A stretch of 64,000 nt of DNA from Verrucomicrobiota bacterium (GCA_018240025.1 JAFEGM010000066.1:1-64000), one strand, 5' to 3'; numbered from the stretch's first letter, positions 10,943 to 20,101 are shown. Notes: generated from the letters alone by a model not told the origin. Program-made: numbers and translations.

Positions 10943-12562
10943 ATGCGGTCCCTTTTCGGCCTCCTCCTCGTCGCGGTGCTGTGCGCGGGCTGCGGGCGGC
11001 GCGTCACACCGGTCGAAGACGGGAATCGCCGTCAGATCCTGCATTTGGGGAATTTCGCCGATCCCTCGGATCTCGACCCGCATACCAACCGTGGAGTACC
11101 CGAATCGCGCATTCTGAATGCGCTGTTCGAAGGCCTGGCCACGCTCGATCCGAACACGCTCGAACCCATTCCCGGAGCCGCCGAACGCTGGGAAGTGTCG
11201 GAGCAGGCGACCCGCTGGCGGTTCTTCCTGCGCAAGGACGCCAAATGGTCGAACGGCGACCCGATCACCGCCGAGGATTGGGTCTGGAGCGTGCAACGCA
11301 TGCTCACGCCGACGGTGGCGTCGGACTACGCCAACATGACCTTCGCCATCGTCAATGCACTGGAGTATCAGACGGGGAAGCTGAAGGACTTCTCGCAAGT
11401 CGGCGTGAAGGCGCTCGATCGCCATACGCTCGAGTTCACGCTCAAGCAGCCCACCCCGGGCTTCGCCAGCATCTGCACGATCTACGTCCTCTTTCCGGTG
11501 CACCGGCCCACGCTGGAGAAATTCGGCGGCGACCAGCGGCCCTACACCTCGTGGACGCGGGCCGGGAATCACGTCTCCAATGGCCCCTTCATGCTGAAGG
11601 ACTGGCGCGTCAGCACGGTCGTCTCGCTGGTGCCCAACCCGCATTACCACAGCGCCGCGCAGGTCCGCCTGAAGGAGATCCGCTTTTATCCGATCGAGAG
11701 TGCCGACACCGAGGAACGCATGTTCCGCGCCGGCCAGCTCCACGCCACGGCCGAGGTCCCGCTGGCCAAGCTCGACGGCTACCGCAAGAACGACCCGGGC
11801 AATCTCCGCATCACGCCCTATTACGGCACCTATTTTATCGACGTGAACACGCGCCGCCCGCCGCTCAATGACCCCCGAGTGCGGCGCGCGCTGGCCCTGA
11901 CCGTCGATCGCACCGCGCTCTGCGAGCTGGTCACGCGCGGAGGTCAGATGCCGGCCTACTCGTTCAACTTCCCGGGCGTCGGGGGCTATCAGCTCGGGGG
12001 AAAGATCGAGGGCGATGCCAACGAAGCCCGACGCCTGCTGGCGGAAGCCGGCTTCCCGGGCGGCCAGGGCTTCCCGAAGCTGGAGTTTCTCTTCAACACC
12101 AGCGAGGCCCACCGGCCGATTGCCGAGGCCGTGCAGCAGATGTGGAAGAAGGAACTCGGCATCGACATCGCCCTCGCGAATCAGGAGTGGAAAGTCTACC
12201 TCAACGCGCGCAAGACCGGCGACTTCAGCCTCGCCCGGGCCGGCTGGATCGCTTTCTACCCGGATCCCGACCAGTTCGCCTCGCTGCTGCATTCGAAGTC
12301 CGGCAACAACTACACCGGCTGGGGCAATGCCGATTACGACCGCCTGCTGGAGGAGTCGCAACGCACCCCGACCAACGACGAGCGCTTCGCGCTCCTCCGC
12401 CAACTCGACGTCATCTTCGCCCGCGAGGTGCCGCTCATCCCCGTCTACTTCTACACCCGCATCTTCCTGCTCCGCCCCGAGGTGAAGGGCTTCCCGCCGA
12501 ATGCGCAGGACTTCCGGCGGTACCGCGACATCTATCTGGAAGCGCCCGCTCCGGCCCCGTAG
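10943..12562 (+). CDS. oppA: Peptide ABC transporter substrate-binding lipoprotein (OppA-like)
   Basis: The 539-residue family 5 extracellular binding protein begins with a lipoprotein signal ('LLVAVLCAGC', acylated Cys17). Family segments include 'DLDPHTNRGVPESRIL', 'WRFFLRKDAKWSNGDPITA', 'GPFMLKDW' and 'DPRVRRALALTVDR'. It should bind oligopeptides for import through a membrane complex. No permease or ATPase gene is adjacent, so it may act with a transporter encoded elsewhere. It diverges from the histidine kinase with a 115-bp intergenic region. Confidence 0.9.
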   Translation: MRSLFGLLLVAVLCAGCGRRVTPVEDGNRRQILHLGNFADPSDLDPHTNRGVPESRILNALFEGLATLDPNTLEPIPGAAERWEVSEQATRWRFFLRKDAKWSNGDPITAEDWVWSVQRMLTPTVASDYANMTFAIVNALEYQTGKLKDFSQVGVKALDRHTLEFTLKQPTPGFASICTIYVLFPVHRPTLEKFGGDQRPYTSWTRAGNHVSNGPFMLKDWRVSTVVSLVPNPHYHSAAQVRLKEIRFYPIESADTEERMFRAGQLHATAEVPLAKLDGYRKNDPGNLRITPYYGTYFIDVNTRRPPLNDPRVRRALALTVDRTALCELVTRGGQMPAYSFNFPGVGGYQLGGKIEGDANEARRLLAEAGFPGGQGFPKLEFLFNTSEAHRPIAEAVQQMWKKELGIDIALANQEWKVYLNARKTGDFSLARAGWIAFYPDPDQFASLLHSKSGNNYTGWGNADYDRLLEESQRTPTNDERFALLRQLDVIFAREVPLIPVYFYTRIFLLRPEVKGFPPNAQDFRRYRDIYLEAPAPAP

Positions 12563-12636
12563 CCGACCCGTGAATAGCGCACGAATCGCTTGAGTGCCCG
12601 GGTTGCCGCGACGGCGGGATTTTGGAGAATGCTGCG

Positions 12637-13491
12637 ATGCGGAGCACTTCGCTGGCGATGATCGGCCTCGCCTGCCTCCTTTCGGCGGCAGTGGCGCAGG
12701 ACGCCGTCCCGACGCCTGCGGCGAACGTCGCAAGCTCCGACGAGACGTTCCCGGCGGACGCTGCCCATGCCGCGAGTGCGGTCCGGGTGTTGCATCTCTG
12801 GGAGGTCCTGAACAATTGCAGCCTGATCCGCTGGATGGCTCCCAAACCGCAGCGTGGGCCGTTGGAATCGGCTTGGGGCGCGCACGAGGCCTGGGGTGCC
12901 TGGTCGCGCGAGCGGGCCCAGTTCGAACTCGCCCTCCTGCAGAAAGGTCGGCCGACGTCGCCGCGCGCCAACGGCAGCCCGGCGCGGGCTGAGGGTTTTG
13001 ACGATCTGCTCGACGCCGAGTTGCCCGAGCGCTGGCAACTGGCCTTCGCGCCCTGGGGCGAGATCGAGCCTGCCCGCTTCACGCTGCAGGGCCTGGCGCC
13101 CGCGGACACGCAGAGCGCCTGGCTCGAGTTCGACCCGGAGTCGAACACCGCCATTCTTCTCGATCCCACCGGCATGACGGTGCTCGCCTTCGACGTGAAG
13201 GGCCGCCTGCGCTGGAGCCACCAGCTGCCCCGCTCCATCTCGCTCTTCGACAATCCGGTCCGCCGCCCGCCCGGCTACTCACGGGAGTCCGAGTGGAATG
13301 CGCAGACCTACTGGCAGCTGCAGCAGCATTGGGAGTACCCGACCATCGACCTGCGCAAGGCCGCCAACGGCCGCGTGCGCTACGAGTTGGAGTATTCCTG
13401 GGCCCGCTTCCGCATCGATGTGCGGACCGGCTTCCTCGAGTGCATCCCCCGCCGGGGCAACGTTCCGCAGCTGCAGCAGCGCGCGGAGTGA
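12637..13491 (+). CDS. Hypothetical secreted protein (284 aa)
   Basis: I do not recognise this protein. It starts with a signal peptide (MRSTSLAMIGLACLLSAAVAQ). The rest is soluble and Trp/Glu-rich, with conserved-looking segments 'LHLWEVLNNCSLIRWM' and 'WLEFDPESNTAILLDPTGM'. The ATG at 12637 has GGAG nine bases upstream. An in-frame TTG at 12622 is less likely. It follows the oppA-like gene by 74 bp and precedes a CurA-like oxidoreductase, neither of which suggests a role. Confidence 0.7.
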   Translation: MRSTSLAMIGLACLLSAAVAQDAVPTPAANVASSDETFPADAAHAASAVRVLHLWEVLNNCSLIRWMAPKPQRGPLESAWGAHEAWGAWSRERAQFELALLQKGRPTSPRANGSPARAEGFDDLLDAELPERWQLAFAPWGEIEPARFTLQGLAPADTQSAWLEFDPESNTAILLDPTGMTVLAFDVKGRLRWSHQLPRSISLFDNPVRRPPGYSRESEWNAQTYWQLQQHWEYPTIDLRKAANGRVRYELEYSWARFRIDVRTGFLECIPRRGNVPQLQQRAE

Positions 13492-13530
13492 CCGCTTGGC
13501 CAGCCGCGGCTTCCGTGGTCCAATGCGGGC

Positions 13531-14544
13531 ATGAACCGCCAGTATCTTCTCCGCCGCCGTCCGCAGGGTCTCGTCACGCGCGACGATTTCGAATACCGCG
13601 AAGCGCCCATGCCGGAGCCCGGCCCGGGCGAGGCGCTGGTGGAGAACCTGCTGCTCTCCTTCGATCCCTCGCAGCGCATCTGGATCTCCGAATTGCCCGG
13701 CTACATGCCGCCGGTCGGTCTCGGCGAAGTGATGCGTTCCGACGGCATCGGTCGGGTCATCGCCTCGAACGATCCGAAGCTGCCGGTCGGCTCCCTGGTC
13801 CAGGGCCTGGTGGGCTGGCAGGACTATTGCGTGACGAAGAAGGGCACGCCATTCGGCTTCTTCCGCATGCCCGACCACCTGCCGTTCCCGCCGGAGGTGA
13901 TGCTGAGCGCGCTCGGCATGACCGGGATCACGGCCTACTTCGGCATGCGCGAAATCGGCGCGCCGAAGCCCGGCGAGACGGTCGTCGTCTCGGCCGCTTC
14001 CGGCGCGGTCGGCTCGGTCGCCGGGCAGATCGCCAAGATCGAGGGTGCGCGCGTCATCGGCCTGGCGGGCTCGGACGACAAATGCGCCTGGCTGACCAAC
14101 GAACTCGGCTTCGATGTGGCCATCAACTATCGCGCCGACGATTGGAAGAAGCAGCTCCGCGCGGCCTGCCCGAAGGGCATCGACGTCGACTTCGAGAACG
14201 CCGGTGGTCCCATCATGCACACCGTCTTCTCGCTCCTGAATCTCCATGCCCGGGTGGCGCTCTGCGGACTCATCTCGAGCTACAATTCGACCGGCGACCG
14301 GAGCGGCTCGATGGCGGAACTGAGCGCCTTCATCGTTAAGCGCATCCGCCTCGAGGGCTTCCTGGTGCTCGACTACGCCAAGCGCTTTGGCGAGGCCGCG
14401 CAGCAACTCGGCGCCTGGGTGGCGGCGGGCAAGCTGAAGCACAAGGAGACCATCGTGGACGGTCTCGAGCAGGCGCCCGACACCCTCAACCGGCTCTTCG
14501 AGGGCGAGAAGCTCGGCAAGCTGCTGTTGCGCGTGCGGTCATGA
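13531..14544 (+). CDS. NADP-dependent oxidoreductase, CurA/prostaglandin reductase-like
   Basis: The 337-residue zinc-independent medium-chain dehydrogenase/reductase has N-terminal 'LLRRRPQGLVTRDDF' and 'LLSFDPSQRIWI'. The nucleotide-binding Rossmann motif is 'VVVSAASGAVGSVAGQIAK'. Segments 'GMTGITAYFGM' and 'FENAGGPIMHTVFSLLN' are characteristic of the CurA/YfmJ/leukotriene B4 dehydrogenase branch. Members reduce alpha,beta-unsaturated carbonyl compounds with NADPH, often for detoxification. No zinc-ligand cysteines are seen. It is convergent with the small secreted protein gene 38 bp downstream. Confidence 0.92.
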   Translation: MNRQYLLRRRPQGLVTRDDFEYREAPMPEPGPGEALVENLLLSFDPSQRIWISELPGYMPPVGLGEVMRSDGIGRVIASNDPKLPVGSLVQGLVGWQDYCVTKKGTPFGFFRMPDHLPFPPEVMLSALGMTGITAYFGMREIGAPKPGETVVVSAASGAVGSVAGQIAKIEGARVIGLAGSDDKCAWLTNELGFDVAINYRADDWKKQLRAACPKGIDVDFENAGGPIMHTVFSLLNLHARVALCGLISSYNSTGDRSGSMAELSAFIVKRIRLEGFLVLDYAKRFGEAAQQLGAWVAAGKLKHKETIVDGLEQAPDTLNRLFEGEKLGKLLLRVRS

Positions 14545-14582
14545 GCGCAGGCTGCGGGTTCAGGCGCTGACCGCGCGACAGT

Positions 14583-14990
14583 TCAAGGCACGACCTTGGC
14601 CGACGGCGGCAGCGTCGTGGGGCGCGAGAGCGAGTTTTCCGCGTGCTCGAAGCGCAGGATGACCTCGTTGGCGGCGCGCTGCGTGCGCTCGACGAAGAAC
14701 ACGCGACAGCCGCGGCCGTCGTCGAGCAGGAGCGTCCGGGCCTCGCCGAGTCCGGTCTTCTTTTCGATGCGCTCGTTGGCCATGCCTGATTTGCGCACGA
14801 CGATCTCGAGGTCGTTCACGCTCAGCACGCTGAGGTAGGCGCGCGGGCCGCCGAAGTCGGACAGCGCGACCCGCTGATTCATTCCGACCACACATTCGAT
14901 GGCCACCGGGCCTTGTTTGGGGACCTCCGCCTGGGCCAGGGCGACGGACCAGCACCAGAGGAAGGAGAGAGCGAGGAGGAGCGGCTTCAT
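14583..14990 (-). CDS. Hypothetical secreted protein (135 aa)
   Basis: A signal peptide (MKPLLLALSFLWCWSVALAQA) precedes a mature domain of about 110 residues with two cysteines ('IECVVG', 'GRGCRVFFVER') that could form a disulfide. No family is recognised. It is 45 bp upstream of the end of the subtilisin-like gene region, but runs as its own short minus-strand gene between the oxidoreductase and the protease. Confidence 0.65.
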   Translation of the reverse strand: MKPLLLALSFLWCWSVALAQAEVPKQGPVAIECVVGMNQRVALSDFGGPRAYLSVLSVNDLEIVVRKSGMANERIEKKTGLGEARTLLLDDGRGCRVFFVERTQRAANEVILRFEHAENSLSRPTTLPPSAKVVP

Positions 14991-15035
14991 GCGGCAAACA
15001 AGCTGCCCGGGCCGCCGTGTCAGGGGAATTCTCGC

Positions 15036-17090
15036 TCAGGGCAACTCGTACACCTCCACCAGGCCCACCCCGCCGGCGCCGGTTGGGGAGCGCAGCACAG
15101 CTGTGTACGCGCCGGGGGCGAGTTCGAGCAGAAGGGCGGATTCCTCGGGACGCGTCGGGGCAAAGCCGCTGGCCTGAATGGCCGCCGCTTCGTGACCATC
15201 GATCCAGCGGGTGCGCTGGAAGCGGGCACGTCCGTCCTGGAAGAGTTCCAGCTCCGTGGCGGCCAACGCGCCCTGCACCCCGGCCCCGGCCAGGGAAGGG
15301 CCCAAGCCCCGCAGCAGCACGCGCCGCGGCCCGAGGCCGTGCAGCACGAAGCCGACGATCATTACGTCCTGTCCGGCTCCGACCCGGCCGCGCGTGGAGA
15401 GATTCACGAAGCGCGGCTCCTCGGCGGCATTGAGTTCGTAAGCCTCGAAAAGCGCGACCCCGGTGGCACCCTGCGCACCCCGGACCACCGCGGTGTAGGC
15501 GCCGGCGGTCAGTTGCACCAGGAGCGCGGCGTCGCGCGCCGCACGTGGGGCAAAGCCGCTCGCGGAGATCTCGACGCCCTGGCTGTCGGCCCAGTCCTGG
15601 TTCGATGCGACGCGCTGCCCGGCCGCATCGAAGAGCTCGATCTCGGGGTCGGACAACGGCTCCGTGACTCCGAACTCGGCCAGCGACGGCCCCAGCGCGC
15701 GCAGCAGGAAACGCTTGGGCGCGCTGCCGCGCACCACCAGGCCGCCGATCAGCACCGCCTCGCCTGCACCGACGCGACCGCGCGTGGAAACGTTGGCCAG
15801 GCGATTCGGAAACGCGGGCGCGTCCTCCGCGCTGCGGGCCAGCGCGACGCTGCGGGCGATATCGAGCCGGCCCCAGCCGTGGAATTCATCGAAGCCCGGA
15901 GTGTCGGTATCCTCGCCGCGTTGGTCGGCCGCCCCGGCCCGAAGCAGCGCGCGCACCTGCTCCTGCCCGAGATTCGGCCGGAGGGAGAGCAGAAGCGCCG
16001 CCGCCCCCGAGACGAGCGGAGCCGAAATCGAGGTCCCGCCGCCGGGCCCGTCGCCCCAGACCTCCTCCCCGGGAGCCAGCAGATCCACCCGCGGCCCCCA
16101 ATTGCTGAACGTGGCGCGCCGGTCGTCGCGGGTGGAGGAGCCGACCGTGATGCACTCGGGCATCCGCCCCGGAAAGGTGATCACCCCGCGGCCGTCATTG
16201 TGGGTGATGGTGACAAAGATGGCGCCGCCGGCCACCGCCTGCTGAATGGCGCGGCGCAGGGTCTCGTTCTCGTTGTCGCCGCCGGCCGACAAGTTGATCA
16301 CCCGGGCGCCCTGGGCGGCGGCGTAGCTGATGCCATCGGCCATGTCGGAATAGCGGCCGATGCCTGTCCCAAGCACGCGCACTGGAAGAAGGCGGCAATT
16401 CCAATCCATGCCCGCGGTGCCCACGCCTTCATCGCCGTTGGCCGCCAGCACGACCGACACCGCGGTACCGTGTCCGGCGTCGTCCGCGGTGTTCTCGGAT
16501 TGCTCGACGAAATTGTAGCCCGGCAGCACCCGTCCGACCAGATCGGGGTGGCCCGCGTCCAGGCCGGTATCGACCACCGCCACCACGAGATTGCTGGCGC
16601 CGCGCGTGCGTTCCCAGACCGTCGGCGTACCGATGCGCGGATGGTGCCACTGACGGAAAAACTCTGGATCCGATGGCAGCGCTCCGACGCGCGCTACCCC
16701 ATCGGCCTCGGCGTATTCCACCTCGGGCTGCGCCCGCAGACGGGCGAGCGCCCCGGCCACTTCCAGCTTTCCCGCCAGTTCGACCACCAGGTGCCCGCCC
16801 GTCGGCACCGCCGCTTCCGGGCCCGGGCGCGCCGCGCCGAGCTGGCGCTGCCGCCAGCGTTCGAAGCCGTTGGGCTCGATCCGCGCCCCCTCCGGCAGAC
16901 CGAGCTGACTCCTCAGCGCGCCCAAGGTGGCCGCGGGCCGGGCGCTGGGCCGCAGCCGCAGCAGGACGCGATCAGCCGCGACCGTCTGCCCGTCCACGAC
17001 CACCGTTTCGAACGCCTCAACCGAGGGGAGCAGTGCCACCAAACCAAGAATCGTGGAAACGACGGCCGGACACTGACGCTTGGGTCGCAT
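15036..17090 (-). CDS. S8 family (subtilisin-like) serine protease with duplicated C-terminal modules
   Basis: The 684-residue protein has a signal peptide, an inhibitor-like propeptide region and a full catalytic triad. The Asp is in 'VAVVDTGLDAGHPDL' (near 172), the His in 'DDAGHGTAV' (near 207) and the Ser in 'GGTSISAPLVSGAAALL' (near 352). After the protease domain come two tandem modules of about 120 residues. Each contains 'STRGRVGAG', 'LLRALGPSL' or 'LLRGLGPSL', and 'SGFAPTRPEESALL'-type segments. The 'ALGPSL' modules are common in exported proteins of Verrucomicrobiota and Acidobacteriota. The ATG at 17090 before MRPKRQCP is chosen. A longer frame to 17162 lacks a signal-like start. 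It diverges from the substrate-binding protein gene. Confidence 0.9.
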   Translation of the reverse strand: MRPKRQCPAVVSTILGLVALLPSVEAFETVVVDGQTVAADRVLLRLRPSARPAATLGALRSQLGLPEGARIEPNGFERWRQRQLGAARPGPEAAVPTGGHLVVELAGKLEVAGALARLRAQPEVEYAEADGVARVGALPSDPEFFRQWHHPRIGTPTVWERTRGASNLVVAVVDTGLDAGHPDLVGRVLPGYNFVEQSENTADDAGHGTAVSVVLAANGDEGVGTAGMDWNCRLLPVRVLGTGIGRYSDMADGISYAAAQGARVINLSAGGDNENETLRRAIQQAVAGGAIFVTITHNDGRGVITFPGRMPECITVGSSTRDDRRATFSNWGPRVDLLAPGEEVWGDGPGGGTSISAPLVSGAAALLLSLRPNLGQEQVRALLRAGAADQRGEDTDTPGFDEFHGWGRLDIARSVALARSAEDAPAFPNRLANVSTRGRVGAGEAVLIGGLVVRGSAPKRFLLRALGPSLAEFGVTEPLSDPEIELFDAAGQRVASNQDWADSQGVEISASGFAPRAARDAALLVQLTAGAYTAVVRGAQGATGVALFEAYELNAAEEPRFVNLSTRGRVGAGQDVMIVGFVLHGLGPRRVLLRGLGPSLAGAGVQGALAATELELFQDGRARFQRTRWIDGHEAAAIQASGFAPTRPEESALLLELAPGAYTAVLRSPTGAGGVGLVEVYELP

Positions 17091-17216
17091 GCCAGCGCAT
17101 CCGCCCGGGCCGCGCGGAGCGCAATGCGGCCGCGCCAAGTAGGCAGAATCCACGAGCTGCATTCAGGCTGGCCTTCCACGCGGCCAGATGGTGCCATTCC
17201 TGCTTCCCCACCCAGC

Positions 17217-18248
17217 ATGAAATTCCCCCTGGTTCTCCTGGCGCTTGCCAGTCTTGCGCTACCGCTGCGTTCCCCTGCGGAAGACGTCATCCGCGTGGGC
17301 AACCTCAAGTTCGTCCACTACGGCACCATCGCCTACATGAAGGAGATCGCGCCGCGCTACGGGCTCCGGATCGAGGAGAAGATCTACGCCAAAGGGATCG
17401 ACATGCTTCCCGAACTGATGCAGGGCACGCTCGACCTCGCCGCCAGCGCCGCCGAGGGCGCCATCGAGGCCCGGGCAGCGGGCGCACCGATCTACATCGT
17501 GGCCGGGTTCGCCGCCGGTGGCGCGCGCATCGTGGGCCGCAGCGACGAAAAGTGGAAAGGCTCCGCCAGCCTGAAGGGCAAACGGATCGGAGTGGCCCGC
17601 GGCAGCGCCCAGCAGATGCTTCTGCTGGCCGAGTTGGCCACGCTCAACTTCACCCCCTCGACCGAGCCGGGCCGTGACGTGCAGATCGTCTACCTGCCGT
17701 TCGCCAAGCTCAATGAAGCGCTGGAGAAGCGGGAGGTCGATGCGGTCTGCCACAGCGAGCCGCAGGCCTCGCAGGCCATCACGAAGGGCTTCGGGGTCGA
17801 TGTCACGAAGCCCTACAAGACCGTCATCGGCGAGCCGGTGCGAGCGCTGACGATGAGCGAGAAGCTGTATCAGAACCGCGCGTTGGCGCTCCGGGTCATG
17901 ACCTGCTTCGTCGATGCCACAAAAACATTTCTCGAGCAGCCCCAGCTGGCCTCGAAATATGTCCGTGAAACCTTCTTCGCCGGCAAGGTGAGCGAGGAGG
18001 ACTACCGGCTCGCCTTCGAAAACGCCCGCTTCACCTATGACGTCAATCCCGCCCAGATCGAGGCGATCACCGACTTCATGATTCACCAGAAGCTCGGCGT
18101 GGTGCTCAACGTCACGAATCGGCCGACCAGTGCCGTCGAGTGGGTCCGCACCGACCTGCTGACCGAGGCTCGCGTCGCTCTGGGCGTGGTCCCGACCGCC
18201 CAACCTGGGGAAAGCGAACATACGCTCAAGACGGAGGTGCGGAAATAG
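17217..18248 (+). CDS. ABC transporter substrate-binding protein, NMT1/SsuA-like
   Basis: This 343-residue periplasmic binding protein has a signal peptide (MKFPLVLLALASLALPL). It shows the NMT1/THI5 fold pattern in 'VIRVGNLKFVHYGTIAYMKEIA', 'GTLDLAASAAEGAIEAR', 'SLKGKRIGVARGSAQQ' and 'REVDAVCHSEPQ'. Such proteins bind nitrate, sulfonates, taurine or pyrimidine precursors. The ligand cannot be deduced. No permease or ATPase is nearby. It is convergent with rtcR and probably unrelated to RNA repair. Confidence 0.85.
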   Translation: MKFPLVLLALASLALPLRSPAEDVIRVGNLKFVHYGTIAYMKEIAPRYGLRIEEKIYAKGIDMLPELMQGTLDLAASAAEGAIEARAAGAPIYIVAGFAAGGARIVGRSDEKWKGSASLKGKRIGVARGSAQQMLLLAELATLNFTPSTEPGRDVQIVYLPFAKLNEALEKREVDAVCHSEPQASQAITKGFGVDVTKPYKTVIGEPVRALTMSEKLYQNRALALRVMTCFVDATKTFLEQPQLASKYVRETFFAGKVSEEDYRLAFENARFTYDVNPAQIEAITDFMIHQKLGVVLNVTNRPTSAVEWVRTDLLTEARVALGVVPTAQPGESEHTLKTEVRK

Positions 18249-18286
18249 CCGGCGAAAGACGTGAGTCGGGGTGAGGAGTTGAGTCC

Positions 18287-18312
18287 AGAAACTCGAAGGT
18301 CGAGGTTCGAGC
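18287..18312. repeat. Dispersed AAACTCGAAG-type intergenic repeat
   Basis: AAACTCGAAG at 18289-18298, followed by GTCGAGGTTCGAG, closely resembles the paired repeat at 34971-35025. Both lie in intergenic DNA beside gene 3' ends. Confidence 0.5.
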
Positions 18313-18322
18313 CTTCCGCCCG

Positions 18323-19918
18323 CTACCTGACGTCCGCCCATTTCAGCTTGAAGCGTGCAAGGTACTTCCGCAGTCGGTCGGCGTCGTTCGCGACCTTCCG
18401 CTGCGTCCGCGAAACGGCGAACAGGGCCCGTCCAGCCTCGCTGAGCGTGGGCTGAGCGCGAATGGTCCGGAGCACGCAGGCGAGCTGCGCACGGTCGAAG
18501 AGATCGAGTTGGGCCACGCCTTCGCCGAGGACCTCGTGCAGGAGGTCGTCGTCGGGGCCGGGCGTCGGCTGCGGGCGCCAGCCGCGCTGGAGCCGGGCGA
18601 TCTCGGCCTGCAGCACCGCGTGACTGATGCGACCGGCCGGCGCCAGCGTGGCCATGCGGACGACGGCGGCGTTCAGGTCGCGGAAGTTCGCGCTCCAGGC
18701 GGCTGCGGGCGACTGCGCGAAGGCGAGGAAGGCGGCGCGCACGTCCTTGGCCATGCCGATGCGACGGCCCAGCCGCTGACTCGCCGCGGCCAGTTCGTGG
18801 TCGAGGTTCGGCTCGATGTCCTCCCGCCGGCGCGCGAGTCCAGGCAGTTCGAAGGTCCACAGGTTCAGCCGGGCCAGCAGATCTTCGCGAAACGTGCCCC
18901 GGCCGACGGCCGCATGGAGGTCGCGATTCGTGCCGGCGATGAGCTGGAAGTCGCTGGCCACCTCGTCATCGGCTCCGACCGGCAGAAAGCGCTTCTCCTC
19001 CAGCGCGCGCAGGAGCATGGCCTGTTCGTCCGCGCCGAGTTCGCCGATTTCATCGAGGAAGAGCAGCCCACGGTGCGCCGCCCGGAGCAGACCGGGGCGA
19101 TCCCGCTGCGCCCCGGTGAACGAACCGCGCACGTGTCCGAAGAGCGTGCTGGCCGCGGTGTCGCCGCGCAGCGTGGCGCAATTCACCTCGACGAAGCCGC
19201 CGCTCAGCTGATGTCGCTGCTTCTTGAGTTCGAAAACCCGCCGTGCCAGCGACGATTTGCCCGCGCCGGTCGGCCCCATCAGCAGCAGGGGATCGCGCGA
19301 GGCCACCGCCACGTGCTCGATCTCCTCGATCATCCGGTTGAAGGCCGCATTGCGCGTGGCGATGCCGCTCTTCAGAAACGAGTGGGCCGCCTGCGCCTCC
19401 TGCGCGAAGCGCACCGCGATCCGATCGTAGCGCGAGAGATCGAGATCGATGATGGCGTAACGCCCCGGCCCGCGGTCGTTCTTGCGCTCGGGCGGGGCCG
19501 TCTGCACGAGCCGTCCCGGAATGCGGCGCGACTCGGTGAGCAGGAACAGACAGATCTGCGCCACATGCGTGCCCGTGGTGATGTGGACCAGGTAGTCCTC
19601 CTTCTCCGGCTGGAAGCGCGCACGATCCGCGTAGTCGGCCAGCACGCCATAGACCTCCTCGAAGTCCCACGGATCCTCGAATTCAACCGCCTGCCGCCGG
19701 ACTTCGCTTTCCGGCGAGACGCTGACGAAGTCGCGCGCGACCGTCTCCGCCAGCGTCTGGTGCTTCACGCTGTGCAGCAGTTCGAGGCGGTCCACCAACA
19801 GGTCCTCATGCTGTCCGAGCGACACGGTCGGACGCCAGTTTTCCCAGCGATGCGAACCCGCGCCGCCGTCGATCTGGGTGCCGAGCAGCCCCACGATGAC
19901 GAGTTTTTTCCGCCGCAT
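18323..19918 (-). CDS. rtcR: RtcR, CARF-domain sigma-54 activator of RNA repair
   Basis: The 531-residue regulator has an N-terminal CARF-type RtcR domain, 'VIVGLLGTQIDGGAG' then 'WRPTVSLGQHEDLLVDRLELL'. The central AAA+ domain has Walker A 'GPTGAGKSS' (215-223), the sigma-54 contact loop GSFTGA (265-270) and Walker B 'LLFLDE' (285-290). The tail is C-terminal helix-turn-helix-like. In enterobacteria RtcR is kept silent by its CARF domain until damaged RNA, especially tRNA fragments with 2',3'-cyclic phosphate, relieves inhibition. It then drives transcription of the rsr-Y RNA-rtcBA operon. Here it diverges from that operon, with 254 bp between start codons holding a sigma-54 promoter and phased repeats. 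Confidence 0.96.
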   Translation of the reverse strand: MRRKKLVIVGLLGTQIDGGAGSHRWENWRPTVSLGQHEDLLVDRLELLHSVKHQTLAETVARDFVSVSPESEVRRQAVEFEDPWDFEEVYGVLADYADRARFQPEKEDYLVHITTGTHVAQICLFLLTESRRIPGRLVQTAPPERKNDRGPGRYAIIDLDLSRYDRIAVRFAQEAQAAHSFLKSGIATRNAAFNRMIEEIEHVAVASRDPLLLMGPTGAGKSSLARRVFELKKQRHQLSGGFVEVNCATLRGDTAASTLFGHVRGSFTGAQRDRPGLLRAAHRGLLFLDEIGELGADEQAMLLRALEEKRFLPVGADDEVASDFQLIAGTNRDLHAAVGRGTFREDLLARLNLWTFELPGLARRREDIEPNLDHELAAASQRLGRRIGMAKDVRAAFLAFAQSPAAAWSANFRDLNAAVVRMATLAPAGRISHAVLQAEIARLQRGWRPQPTPGPDDDLLHEVLGEGVAQLDLFDRAQLACVLRTIRAQPTLSEAGRALFAVSRTQRKVANDADRLRKYLARFKLKWADVR

Positions 19919-19946
19919 GCCTCAGCGTGCCACAGGACGCGGAATT

Positions 19947-19984
19947 GGCTAGCGCTATGGCTATTGTCCTGGCTTAACCGCTAG
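19947..19984 (+). promoter_or_regulatory. Candidate RtcR upstream activating sequence
   Basis: Three GGCTA/GGCTT motifs start at 19947, 19959 and 19971, an exact 12-base spacing. TAGCGCTA (19950-19957) is a perfect palindrome. CTAGCG (19949) is repeated inverted as CGCTAG (19979-19984). This lies about 110-140 bp upstream of the -24 box, a normal distance for an enhancer site of a sigma-54 activator. Assignment to RtcR is inference. Confidence 0.5.
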
Positions 19985-20085
19985 TTCTGACCCAAGAGCA
20001 AAAGGCTCGACCGCACGGCTGGCGTCGGCGGGAGGAACATTTTTCCAGAAGCGGAGAGGTTATTCGGCACCTGCGCGGCACCCCG

Positions 20086-20101
20086 TGGCACGCCGCGAGC
20101 A
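20086..20101 (+). promoter_or_regulatory. Sigma-54 (-24/-12) promoter of the rsr-rtcBA operon
   Basis: TGGCACG, four bases, then GAGCA: the -24 GG (20087-20088) and the -12 GC (20099-20100) have the required ten-base spacing. The -24 half matches the consensus TGGCACG perfectly. The -12 half matches three of five positions of TTGCA. Initiation would be near 20112, about 60 bases before the rsr start codon. Confidence 0.7.

Noticed and set aside
9245-12733. Minus-strand open frame spanning the histidine kinase and the oppA-like gene
   Set aside because: It overlaps two clear genes in other frames and its translation is low-complexity Arg/Ala/Gly.
19946-19963. Alternative sigma-54 promoter TTGGCTAGCGCTATGGCT
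   Set aside because: The spacing between GG and GC is eleven instead of ten bases and the -12 half is poor. The site at 20086-20101 fits better.
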